Origin: Allium sativum
Lineage: Eukaryota; Streptophyta; Magnoliopsida; Asparagales; Amaryllidaceae
Length of the DNA: 64,000 nucleotides
Assembly (NCBI GenBank): GCA_030737875.1
Contig: CM060912.1
Coordinates: forward strand, 263,247,731 to 263,311,730
Reading direction: 5' to 3'
Positions 46,806-57,585 of this stretch are shown here, piece by piece. Under the pieces are notes generated by a model. It did not search any database, was not told where the DNA came from, and saw nothing but the letters and a program-made list of their open reading frames with translations. Every line of letters starts with the position of its first letter. Positions within the stretch are counted from its first letter, which is position 1. The translations under genes and the position numbers were made by a program.

Positions 46806-47990
46806 ATGAGTAAGGGTAACATGGTAGCAGACACCTTAAGTAGAAAAAGGTTGTCCTTGAGTTCATTGTTCGTTGAACGACGGAGCTTAGAGTTTATTTC
46901 TAAGTTTGACTTTAGACCTTCCGTTGACTTTGTACCCGGTTTGCTAGCTTCTTTGGAAGTTAGACCTACTCTTTTGGGGGGGATTGGAGAAGCACAGAGG
47001 GGCGACCCACAGTTGGTTGAGTTAGTAGAGAAGTTCATAAGGGGGGAGTCGTCCAGCCATTTGAGTAGGTACACCTTAGAGATAGAGGGTGTTTGCGTAG
47101 AGACGGTAGACTTTGTGTACCGCAGGACGAGGGTTTGAGGAAGGCTATTCTTGATGACGCACACCGGTTTAGGATGACCATTCATCCCGGTGGGGGGTAA
47201 GATGTACCAAGACATGAAGAGGGCTTTCTTCTGGGCCGGTATGAAGAAAGATGTGGCCGAGCATGTCGCTCGATGCTTGGTGTGCCAACGAGTGAAGACG
47301 GAGCGAAAGAAACCGGGTGGGTTGCTTCACCCATTGGAGGTTCCGCAATGAAAGTGGGACAGCGTCTCGTTGGATCTTATTGACAGGTTACCCAGATCGA
47401 GAAAGAGTAATACAGGAATTTGGGTGGTGGTAGACAGACTTACTAAGAACACCCATTTCATACCTGTGAAGAGTAAGTGGACTGCTCCATGGCTAGCTTT
47501 TGTATATCTTCGAGAGATAGTTCGATTGCATCGGGTACCCTCCAGTATAGTGAGTGATCGAGATCCTATCTTCACTAGAGAGTTTTGGAAGAGTTTGCAA
47601 AAGGCGGTAGGGACTCAGTTGCGTTTGAGTACCGCATATCATCCTCAGACAGACGGCCAGACCGAGAGGGTGAATCATATTTTAGAAGACCTTTTTGAGG
47701 CTATGTATCTTGGATTTTGGAGGTACATGGGAGGAGCATCTTCCATTGGCGGAGTTTCCCGACAGACTTAGTGATGTATTCTATGGGAGGAAGTGCCTAC
47801 ATGAGACCGCAGAGGTGGTAGAGCCGAGTTTGCTTAGAGAAGTGGAAGCAGAGCGTGATGCGACGATTCGACGAGCTCCTACTTGCATCCTTGGGTCAGA
47901 GATTTGGAAGCTGAGAAACAGAGAGGTTCAACTAGTCAAAGTACAAAGGGGAGATGAAGAGAGTGACGCTACCTAGGAGACGGAAGCGAA
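46806..47990 (+). pseudogene. pol: Element C integrase and chromodomain remnants
   Basis: The RNase H-integrase connector (NMVADTLSRKRLSLSS) and N-terminal part are open at 46806-47138. The zinc region (CLVCQRVKTE near 47280) follows a frameshift; a TGA replaces Trp near 47349. The core ORF (47370-47771) keeps all three catalytic positions: the Asp of SLDLIDRLP, the Asp in SDRDPIFTREFW and the Glu in TDGQTERVNHIL. About 110 residues of the integrase C-terminus, present in A, are deleted between PLAEFP and DRLSDV. The chromodomain tail (LVKVQRGDEESDAT) has a TAG in place of its Trp. Confidence 0.88.
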
Positions 47991-48609
47991 GATGCGTTCG
48001 AGGTACCCTTTTTCTTTCGGAGGGTATATCCTTTTGCTTCTCCTTCATCACATATCTTGTGCTTATCTTATCCTTAGTATGTCCTCTCGTTAGTACTTTT
48101 GACCTTTAGATAGGGTAAACCTATGGTTGAAACATGTGTTTGAGACATGTTATGTATGATGGATGCAAGTGGATGCAAGTGTTTGCTAGTGGTTGCTCGT
48201 GGATGCATATACACACACTCTAGGCACTAGATCGGCTCAATCACTTCATATTGCATATTGCATAAAATTGTGTGTAGGAAGCTATATTTATGGATGTATA
48301 ATGATTGTGTTATCATATGGATGATGCATTTTGGTGAATGATTGTGCACTCATGTAGATATTGTATGTGTCGATAGGGTTCCCTCGCATACATAATGGAT
48401 GCATGGCACTATCATGGTTTGCATATGTTCATACATTAGATAGGGAACATATACACACACTTTTTGCATATGCTCATACATCATTAGAAATTGTTTTAAG
48501 GACAATGGATGCCAGTGTTTGATGGTTGAGTAGATGGTTGTTTGGTTGGTAGGATACATTCTTCTTGACTTAGAGATTTCGGGGACGAAATCCTTTAAGT
48601 AGGGGAGAA
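47991..48609 (+). repeat. Element C 3' UTR and polypurine tract
   Basis: Non-coding; shared GAAACATG/TGGATGCAAGTGG block, hairpin GATTTCGGGGACGAAATC (48575-48592) and tract AGGGGAGAA (48601-48609) before the 3' LTR. Confidence 0.88.
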
Positions 48610-51600
48610 TGTAACACCCCGTATGTTAAATAACTTGTTATAACATAAATCAGAGCAGAATTAAATTTAATATTCTGAATCAGGGGAAACGGGCTGTGCC
48701 ATTGCGTTCGTCTCGGAAAAATACGCGAAATAGAGTCCGAGTTTTCGTAAATCGGAGTCCGTATGACCAAGTTATGGCCCGTCAAAGTTTCACGAAAAAT
48801 CAAAAACAAAAACTGCTCATGTTTTGAGGCCCGGGATGAGTTTTGGGCTGTTTTTTTTGGGCCCTAAATGGTTCCTACACTTGACTTCTTCCCCAAGACA
48901 TGCTTTAAAGGCTAGGATTGGTTCTAGGGTATATCCTATGGTCCTAAAACATCTAACTAATCTATATATACACCCTAATACCCCCTTATCCTTACCAAAA
49001 AAATAGATCTAAGGCCATTATGCCACCACTTAGAAAATTGGAGAGCCTCCACTAAAAATCCTAAGAGGATTTGCAAGCTAATCTACATCTTCTTCTACTT
49101 AATCATTGGGATTTGCTTCATTTAACTTGCTAATCTTGTTTTGGTGAGCTTCTATCCCCTTAATAATCAATTATTGAATTGATTATGATAAGATGTGATA
49201 AAGTATGGCTATGTTTGTGGATCCATATATTTATGCAAGCTTGATGTAGTGAATATTATGTGTTTTGCAAGTTATATGCCTTATGTCATGCAAGTTTCAT
49301 AATATGTAATCATGATATTTTTATGCAAGTTGTTTCATGATGTTTATGATGCAAAACACTAAGTGAATATGGATCCATTATGCAAACAAGTTATGCAAGT
49401 ATGTGAGTACTTATGCAAGTCATGTATATGCTTATATGCATGATTAACATCTTATGCAAGTATATGAATGTTTATGCAAGTTATGTATATGTTGAAATGC
49501 AAGTTTAACATAATATCCAAGCTATGCAAGTATATGAATGTTTATGCAAGTTATGTATATGTTGAAATGCAAGTTTAACATAATATGCAAGCCTATGCAA
49601 GTATGTGAATGTTTATGCAAGTTATGTATATGTTGAAATGCAAGTTTAACATAATATGCAAGCGTATGCAAGTATATGAATGTTTATGCAAGTTATGTAT
49701 ATGTTGAAATGCAAGTTTAACATAATATGCAAGCCTATGCAAGTATGTGAATGTTTATGCAAGTTATGTATATGTTGAAATGCAAGTTTAACATGATATG
49801 CAAGCTTATGCAAGTATATGAATGCTTATGCAAGTATGTGAGTGCTTATGCAAGTTAAGTATATGCTAAAATGCAAGTTCTACATGTTATGCAAATCACA
49901 TGTATGATGATATGTAAGTTCATATGCAACATGTTATGCAAATCACATGTTTGATGATATGTAAGTTCATATGCAACATGTTATGTAAGACACATGTTTG
50001 ATAATATGCAAGTTTGGGTTGAATATAGTTGGGTTAATACATGCTCATATATGCAAGTTGACATCCTCTTAACCCATGATAAAGTTATATGCTAAACCCA
50101 TGTTATGTGTGGTAAATCTTCCCTTTATTATGTTATGTCATAATGACGATTTACGTGGGGAACGATGGGGTTAATTAATATGTTAATTAAAAGTATGTTG
50201 AAATGGGTATGATTAAGCATACCAAAAAAAAAAAAAAAAAAAAAATTAATTACCATAAGTGGGAATTTACCTATTGAGTTAGGTCTACCCCATGGGAATT
50301 TACCTATTGAGTTAGGTCTACCCATGTTATGGAAAATTTGATATTAATTAGGGATAATTAATATGGGGGTGATTAATTAGGTTTAATTAATCAACTAAGA
50401 CACGAGGTTGGACCCTTTTGTAGCGGAAGTCTGCCCGGAACCGACCGGCCATCCAGCGGCTACAAATGATTGGCCCAATGTGAGAGGTCTTAGTCATAAA
50501 TTAAATACATGATTAAAGTAAAGACACGAGGTTAGGCCCTTTTTATGACAGAAGTCTGCCCGGAACCAACCGGCATATCCAGCAGTCATAAAAGACGGTC
50601 TAATGTGGGAGGTCTTTATGAGGTCATGATCTTAATTAATGAATTAAGAAACACTTAACCATATTAGCATGTAGTGGGACATGAGGGGTTAAGTGGGTGC
50701 CTTGGGGTGGCATGATGAGACTAGTGGGTTGCCTTGGGTGGCAATAGAAAAATACGATTAGAATACTTAACCAAGGTGGAACATGTAATTAAACATGATA
50801 AAAGGGTTAAGCAAGTGCCATGGGTGGCATGTGAGAATACGATTAGAATACTTAACCAAGGTGGAACATGTAATTAAACATGATTAAGGGGTTAAGTAAG
50901 TGCCATGGGTGGCATGTGGGAATCTAGTGGGTGCCCTAAGTGGCAATTGAAATATGATTAAAGGACTTAACCAAGATTTATAACATGTAAGGGGACATGG
51001 TTAAAGGGTTAAGTGGGATGCACTAGAATAAACGACAAGCTTAAGTAGTAGCTTGTGGGGGCCCATTTCAACCAATATCCCAAACGTATCTTTGTAGGCT
51101 CGACTCTAGTCGGGTGACGGGACACGCATATTGGGCTTGACTGTAAGAGGCCAAAACGGGTTAGCGGTGGCAACGCGGGATCAACGGGTTTCATATGCGT
51201 GTGTGGACCCGGGCTGGTTGGTAAGTCGTTGTTGCATCGTGTAGATATAAAGCCGTGCACAGTGATATTATATGGTAGCCACTTTGGGGAATGATACACC
51301 CCCTTTTGTGGGACCAGCACGGGTATCTACGGTAGGGAGCCGATCGCTTGGGGGTAGTGGGTACACCTAGTAAAAATAGGGGCAGACGGCACCTGCGTAG
51401 GGGTACAAGAAACTACCGGGTAAAAATTACTAAGTACACTTAGTGGGATCAACCTTTAAGTAGGAATTACTCTTGGTGGGTAGAACTGGTGTGGTGCAGT
51501 GTAGGAATTACCCTTGGGTGAATAATTCTGGGGTGGTGTAATCTAATAATTATCCTTGGGAGGATAAAAGCGTCTTCTCGGTTATCTTAGTACACCCTAT

Positions 51601-52116
51601 GTTTTGTTGGCTACTTAGTGTGGTCATTATCCCAGAGGTACCGTACCTTATTTATGTCATACCCTAATTACTTTAATGGTTGTATTGTTAGGGTTATAGG
51701 ACTCACTCAGACTTATGTCTGACCCCGTTGTTTTTATCTTTTTCCCAACCCTCAGGTCCTACGGTGGATCCTAGCGGTAGTAGAGCTTGATCGGATTTCT
51801 GTTTCCAGTCTTGAGGAGCTTGGGTAGATGTAAAGCTCCAGTTATCCAGTTATCTTTTCTTTTCTTATGGCTATTGTATGAGAGAGTGGGATTATGTACT
51901 TCTTTATTTTGATGAATATTGTACTTGACTTTTATCGTGGTTTTTATGATGTAACCAGACATGTTTATTTCCGCTGTTATGAGATGATGTTTTAAAATTT
52001 CAAGTACTATTTATACCTGTCTTGTTGTAATTTTTCTGTTCTATATTCACTAAAATACTCCACCGATGCTATGGCAATCCCTTAGTGAGTGACTATAGCG
52101 GGTGTGGGGTGTTACA
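48610..52116 (+). repeat. Element C 3' LTR
   Basis: Copy of the 5' LTR with a shorter A run. TATATATA 48963-48970, donor 49144-49149, 30-mers 50261-50323, hairpins 50394-50618, acceptor 51754-51755. In the second hairpin this copy has a perfect TTTTATGAC/GTCATAAAA stem, where the 5' LTR has an extra G. Confidence 0.93.
50394..50618 (+). ncRNA. Paired hairpin modules, C 3' LTR
   Basis: As in the 5' LTR; copy 2 inner stem TTTTATGAC/GTCATAAAA (50541-50549, 50585-50593) is perfect here. Confidence 0.6.
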
Positions 52117-52121
52117 GTTCT

Positions 52122-53579
52122 CAGCACAAAACCCATGCTTCAGCAATTCGAGCGTCACTTTTTGTAACCGAAATCCACGAAAGTCCCCACGAAAATGCTA
52201 AATGACCTCACAAATTCAACCACAACACCAGTTTTACGAATCGATGCTTGTTCTTCCCAAATTCCTGAACCCTAGAACGCTGCTGGTAAAACCACCATCG
52301 AACTAAAATTGTTCGAACCCATCAAAACGAGTATAGAAAAAAAGAGCATCTTGAAACAAATTCAGAAATACTTGTTTCAAGATTTATAAAATTTTCTATG
52401 AATTTAAATGATTTTTCTAGACCCTCATTTCTCACGTTTTGGTATGGAAGAGGAATATTGATGGCGGGAATTTTGACCAGAGGAAATGAATTAGGTTTAG
52501 AAGTGTTAAGGATTATTTATAGAGATGAAAAATTATTATTTTAATCAATATTATATTAGGATATAATCAATCGCTATTTGTATTTATTGTTTAAAAATCT
52601 GTATTGTCACATACGATATCCAATTTCGACAAAAATTGACATACACCTACAGTTTGACATTATGGACCCAAGAAACTTGTTTCGTCGAATTCCGACTCCG
52701 TTTGCTCACACTGCCTATTTTAAAGTCAAATTATTGACTTTTTCACAATAAAATCCGGTACGGCCACATACTGACTCCAAAAATCACGAAAATTGAAATC
52801 TAGCAATAATTTAATATTCCGAATCGAACAAAATTAGTTTCGTCGAAAACGGAGTTCGTTTGCAAAAATTGCTATTTTAAAGCTCTAAATAAATCCTTTT
52901 AAATATTAATATATTTAAAAATAATTAAATAAAATATTTATAAATAAATATTATCGTTTATATTCACATTAAAATATCAAACAACTCCTAAATAAATATA
53001 TTGGAATTTATAGCTCGATATTTCAAAGTTCCCAGTTATGTCGATGTTCAATTTATATTTAAATCCTTTTATAAACCGTTATAAATTATAAAGGAATTCC
53101 ATAGAAACTTTTCGAAAATTTGATTTGGACATAACTCACAATCTACACGACGAAATCTCGATTTTTCTCTTTCATTAGAAAAATATACTTCACCAGCTCC
53201 GAACGTTTCTTATTTCACAGAAATCCGACTTAAAATGGATTCTGTATATTCGTTCAAAGTTCGAATCGCCAAATTGCGAACTGCCGTGCCATTTCGAGCT
53301 TGATTATAATTATAATATAATTATACGTTCAAATGGCATTTATAAATATATTTGTTAATATAATTCAAATCTAATCTGAATTATATATTCCAAATTGTCC
53401 AATTCACACAATATTGTGAATTCTGTTATTTTCGACTATTTCGGAAATAAATATATTACACTATTATTTATATTAATTAAATATTCAATATTATTTAAAA
53501 CAACCATTTAGTTCTCTGAATCACAATTTAAATAATTAAATAAATTAATTATTATACCGTAAAAATACGGGACGTTACA
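52122..53579 (-). repeat. LTR B, segment 4 (5'-terminal part)
   Basis: Contains the minus-strand TATA box (TCTATAAATAA, 52513-52523). Reverse-complemented, the part near 53110-53300 (GGCACGGCAGTTCG..., GACATAAC-type words) is homologous to element F near 59680 and 62880, which supports a common LTR lineage. Confidence 0.82.
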
Positions 53580-53584
53580 AGATC

Positions 53585-53622
53585 TATCCTCAAGTATAAC
53601 ACGAGTATAAAACAAAGCATAA

Positions 53623-53654
<32 letters not shown>

Positions 53655-54549
53655 TAAATGACATAAAATAGTCTGGCTGGGCAAAATTGCCTCAACCAGT
53701 CGACTGGTAAAGCAATTTTTGCCCAGTAACGGCTATTTTCTGGATATTTTAAATAAATACGATTTCATACTTTTCAACCAGTCAACTGATGAATTTTAAC
53801 CAGTCGACTGATTCGGAACAACAATTACTTTTCTGAAAGGTTGCTTCTATTCAGGAAGAGATTTCTCTTCAATAATCAAGGGAAATGGACACAACTTTTT
53901 ATAGAAACTCTTCATTAAGAATTGCTACCTTTCTACCATTATATATACACTTCATTTATGATTTCCAAATCACCTAATCATTCTCTATTCTATCTATTTC
54001 TGATTTGCACTTATACATTCTTTGCAAGATAAAAATCTTCCTCAATTCAAATACTTGTTGAATCCTTGAATTGATTTAATATCACTTGATTCAACAAGAA
54101 ACTTTCTTCCTTAAATCTTCGCATTTAAATCATATACTCGAGGATCATATTATAGGAAGGGTGTACTTAAACCGTTGACTATCTGTGTTGATTAAAGAAC
54201 ACAAACCAGAAGTCAAAATACTTGTAATTGTTGAAGTTCTATGTAGTTGCTTAGGCGAGAGGCATCCTTGTTGGGGCTTGGGTGTACTGACCTATTCATC
54301 TGGGTTAAGAGACGGCGTGATAGTGAATTCCGAAGAGGAGCTTCGGTACTAGACGTAGGGCGGGAAGTCTGAACCAGTATAAAATTCGTGGTGTCACATT
54401 ACTTTATTTACCACGTTTATTTACTTGTGATATATCATATCAATTCCTATTTATTTGCATAACTATTGTATTTTAGCTAGTTAGTATATCATCTACATTT
54501 CCGCTATATTTATATAGATCCTGCTTAAGTCGTACACACAGACTTTTCA
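53585..54549 (+). repeat. Element E 5' LTR, remainder
   Basis: Resumes right after the second AGATC. Contains (AT)n at 53628-53653, palindrome ACCAGTCGACTGGT (53695-53708) with two more diverged copies, TATATATAC (53940-53948), and ends ACTTTTCA. The LTR ends TGAAAA...TTTTCA are inverted repeats. Confidence 0.88.
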
Positions 54550-54551
54550 AT

Positions 54552-54563
54552 TGGTATCAAAGC
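54552..54563 (+). promoter_or_regulatory. Primer-binding site of E
   Basis: TGGTATCAAAGC, initiator Met-tRNA class with one mismatch, two bases after the LTR. Confidence 0.85.
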
Positions 54564-54609
54564 TAGACAATCATTTAACCGTAAAACCGTTATTTGATAC
54601 ATAGACATT

Positions 54610-56307
54610 ATGGATGATAACGGTAGTACTAGCAATAACACCGGATATTCTGAAGGCCAATCCACTGCTAGACCTCCTTTATTTAATGGTAAGAATTATA
54701 GTTACTGGGCTACACGAATGAGGATATACATGCAAGAAAATAGTTTTGATGCATGGAATATCACACGAAAAGAATACACTCAACCTACTACACTATTTAC
54801 TAAATGGTCTGCATCTGAAAAAGCAGAGACTAGTGCCAATGCTAAGGCCATGAACATGTTACATTGTGCTCTAGATAGAAATGAATTCAATAGGATTTGT
54901 ATGTGCAGCACTGCATATGAAATTTGGAGAACACTTATAATTACTCATGAAGGTACTAGCAAAGTTAAACAAAGCAAAATATCTATGCTCAAGAATCAGT
55001 TTCAAAATTTTAAGATGAATAAAAATGAATCCATAAATGATATGTATTCACGTTTTCAAAACATTTATTATTCTTTACTAGGATTAGGAGAAAAGTATTC
55101 CGATTTTTATATAGTATCAAAATTTTTGAATTCTTTAATGGGAGAAAAGTATTAGCAATCGAAGAAGCTAATGATCTCTCTGCCACAAAACCCGAAGAAT
55201 TGATCGGAAATCTAATGTCTTATGAAGTAAATTTGCAGGTAAAGAAAGCACAAGTACAAGATAAGAAAAATTTAGCTTTCCATGCTGAGAAAGAAGACTC
55301 CGATTCAGATGAAGAAGATATTGCATTTGTTGCTAAGAATTTTAGAAAATTTCTAAAATACAGAAAAGGACAAAGCAAAAATGGAAAGAAGAACTCATCA
55401 AAAGAACCTGACCCTGCTCTAGTAGAATGCTTCAACTGTCACAAGACTGGACACTATCAAAAGAATTGTCTAGAGTTAAAAAGAAAACGCAAAAATGAGA
55501 AATCAAAGAGATGAGCTTTTTCAGTTACTTGGGACAACTCAGATTCATCTTCAGAAAGTGACAGTGACAGTGATAGTGAGCAAGCTAAGGAATGCCTTAT
55601 GGCTAAGGTTAATGATGTAATTGATTTTACTTTTGATGAATTAGTAGAAATTAATACTGAAATTTTAGAGTTTGGGAAAATGTTTAAACGAAAATTTAAA
55701 CAATCTAATGAAGATAAAATTAAAGCAGAATTTGAAAGAGATATTTTAAAAGATGATAAAGAAATTTTAGAAGAAGAAATTTGAAAATTACAGGAATCTC
55801 TTTCAATAGAAAATTCTCAAATTTCTATGTTGAGTCAAGAAATAAAGACTCAAAAGAATAAAAATGATTTATTGGTTTCTGAAAATCATGATTTAAATAT
55901 AAAGTTAAAATTATAGATTTAGAAAATTCTTGTTTAAAAGTTAAATTAGAAAGTATTTCTAAAAATGTTAATAATTTTAACAATGTTAGAGAGAATTTAT
56001 CTAAAATATTAGAAAATTCTCAATCGGTTTTTAGTAAAAAAGAACTTGGATATGATAATAAAATAAAATCAAAAAGGAAATCCAGCTCTAAAACTTCTAG
56101 TGTTAAACCGGAAATTTCTAGTAGAAAATTAAATATCTCTACTAAGAAAAAATATTAGGAAAAAATTAGTATATGGATTCCGAAGACAAATAATGTTTTC
56201 ATTACGAATAAATATATTAAAGATTTTTTAGATTCTGTTCATTATAATAATAATTATTCGTTCCTAAAGGAACCTAAGCCCTTTTGGGTTTTGCTTCCTA
56301 AGATTTA
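54610..56307 (+). pseudogene. gag: Element E copia gag with coiled-coil extension
   Basis: ATG at 54610 (MDDNGSTSNNTGYSEGQS). The copia gag domain (UBN2 type) has the hallmarks FNGKNYSYWATRMRIYMQ, AKAMNMLHCALD, YEIWRTLIITHEG and SKISMLKNQF. A one-base deletion near 55147 shifts the frame; the next frame gives IEEANDLSATKPEELIGNL, an acidic stretch, and one CCHC zinc knuckle CFNCHKTGHYQKNC (about 55430-55470). A TGA at 55512 is followed in frame by a Ser/Asp-rich region and a long Lys/Glu-rich coiled coil with more breaks (TGA near 55782, frameshift near 55908). It fades out at a WIPK/FWVLLPK-like junction, where pol would start but does not. Confidence 0.88.
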
Positions 56308-56687
56308 ACCCTTAGGACCCTAACGAAGGAAGTGGGTACCATTTTAATTTCTATTTTTTGCAGGTACCATAAATATTTATGTTAGTGGTTCGACTAAAAA
56401 GGAGTTCTCAAATAAGTTGTTCAATTCTGTAAGTTATTCTCTAGAATGTTATTCTTTACAGCTTACTTAATATAGTATATCATAAAATCAATAAACTATT
56501 TTCTAGTTCCTTATCCACCAGACAAGCCACTCACTAAATACCGTATTTTAAGCAATTTGTTTTTCGGTTTAGAAAGAATGGTAAACAAAAGTCTTCCCAT
56601 TCATTTAAGTTATTATAATTAGTATATGTTATTGTATAAATTCAAGAGAAAAAGTACTCCTATTAATAAAGAAACGATAAGTATATC

Positions 56688-57155
56688 ATGTCAAGGAAAG
56701 AAAAATCTCTGACAACACCAACAAAATCTTCAGACAAAACTTCATCGGATTCGGTTAACATCATTACATCTCCCACTCCAAATGAAGAACCAACTCTTCG
56801 TTGGCAAGAGTATAGAATCGGATACACTCCGGAAACCAAGAAGAGAAGAGAAGTATCGGTGTCTCCCTTAACAAAAGACAAAATCGATGATATTCGACAT
56901 TATCAAAATGAACAACTAAAACTACAAAGAGAAATTTATTATGAGCAAAAGAAAACTTCTGATAGATTAACTTTTCTTGAAATTGTAGCTCTTCGAATAT
57001 GTGGAAGATCAGCGGTTTTAGAACCAAGACACTATCATTATTCTATGACTCCTGAATCATCAAGAAGACCTTCTACCTTATGGAGTGCATGGAAGAAACC
57101 GAAAAAAATAAGAAACAAAATCCAAACTCATGGGGAAAGATCTACTATGAACTGA
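56688..57155 (+). CDS. Unknown 155-codon ORF inside element E
   Basis: Open from ATG 56688 (MSRKEKSLTTPTKSSDKTSS) to TGA. Hydrophilic, Ser/Thr/Lys-rich N-terminus, a possible helical segment (YQNEQLKLQREIYYEQKKT) in the middle and a basic C-terminus. No motif or family recognised. It lies where pol is missing, between gag and the plant-transposon-domain pseudogene. It could be an accessory ORF of this lineage or a chance frame in decayed sequence. Confidence 0.35.
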   Translation: MSRKEKSLTTPTKSSDKTSSDSVNIITSPTPNEEPTLRWQEYRIGYTPETKKRREVSVSPLTKDKIDDIRHYQNEQLKLQREIYYEQKKTSDRLTFLEIVALRICGRSAVLEPRHYHYSMTPESSRRPSTLWSAWKKPKKIRNKIQTHGERSTMN

Positions 57156-57585
57156 ATAAGGGAGCTAGGACACCATGGAAATCAAACTCATCTGAGGAGT
57201 AGTTTATCGAATCATAGGAATATTTCTTTTCGCTCAATAAGACTTGGATTGATCAATAATGCAAAAAAATTCGATGTTATTGATTAAAGGAGTTATATTG
57301 TATTTTTTATACATAATAAACATATATATCTTCTCTTTTCAATTAATTAGTTTAAGATCAATAAACATGCAAGAAATCAACTCAAAATAAAAAAACAAAG
57401 GCTGTTATTCAAAATAACAACAACCAATCGACTGGTTATATACCAACCAGTCGACTGGTTAACTAGAACCCGAAAACATGGTTCCACTCATATACGATCT
57501 ATTTAGCCCTACCTCCCTTATTTTTTTCTCTCACTTCTCAAACTATCTAAAACTTCAAAACCCTAGAAAAATCCGAATATTCATC

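Larger units (their letters stand above)
40993..52116 (+). mobile_element. Element C: full-length, recently inserted Tekay-type element with defective gag-pol
   Basis: Flanked by GTTCT (40988-40992, 52117-52121). LTRs 40993-44504 (3512 bp) and 48610-52116 (3507 bp) show about ten substitutions by eye plus a poly-A length change, the youngest-looking pair here. The internal region (4105 bp) keeps primer site, gag, parts of pol and polypurine tract, but gag has an internal deletion, most of RT/RNase H is gone and integrase is truncated. With such young LTRs much of this damage probably predates insertion, so C would have moved using other elements' enzymes. Confidence 0.93.
10524..53579 (-). 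mobile_element. Element B: nested solo LTR, with all its inserts
   Basis: Starts TGTAACGACCCGGGG and ends CGGGACGTTACA, with 5-bp target duplications AGATC on both sides (10519-10523, 53580-53584). Subtracting the inserts B1, G and C leaves about 5.78 kb in four pieces: 10524-12916, 37833-38165, 39395-40992 and 52122-53579. No second copy of its ends and no primer site occur inside, so it is a solo LTR left by LTR-LTR recombination. Orientation is minus: a TTCCGCTGT-like motif, found near the 3' end of the other LTRs, lies near 10790 in reverse; TATA is at 52513-52523 on the minus strand; and the high-coordinate end resembles the start of element F. Confidence 0.85.

Noticed and set aside
10412..54549. 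Two independent copia LTR fragments
   Set aside because: AGATC duplication and matching order with the 3' LTR at 59166 show one LTR split by an insertion.
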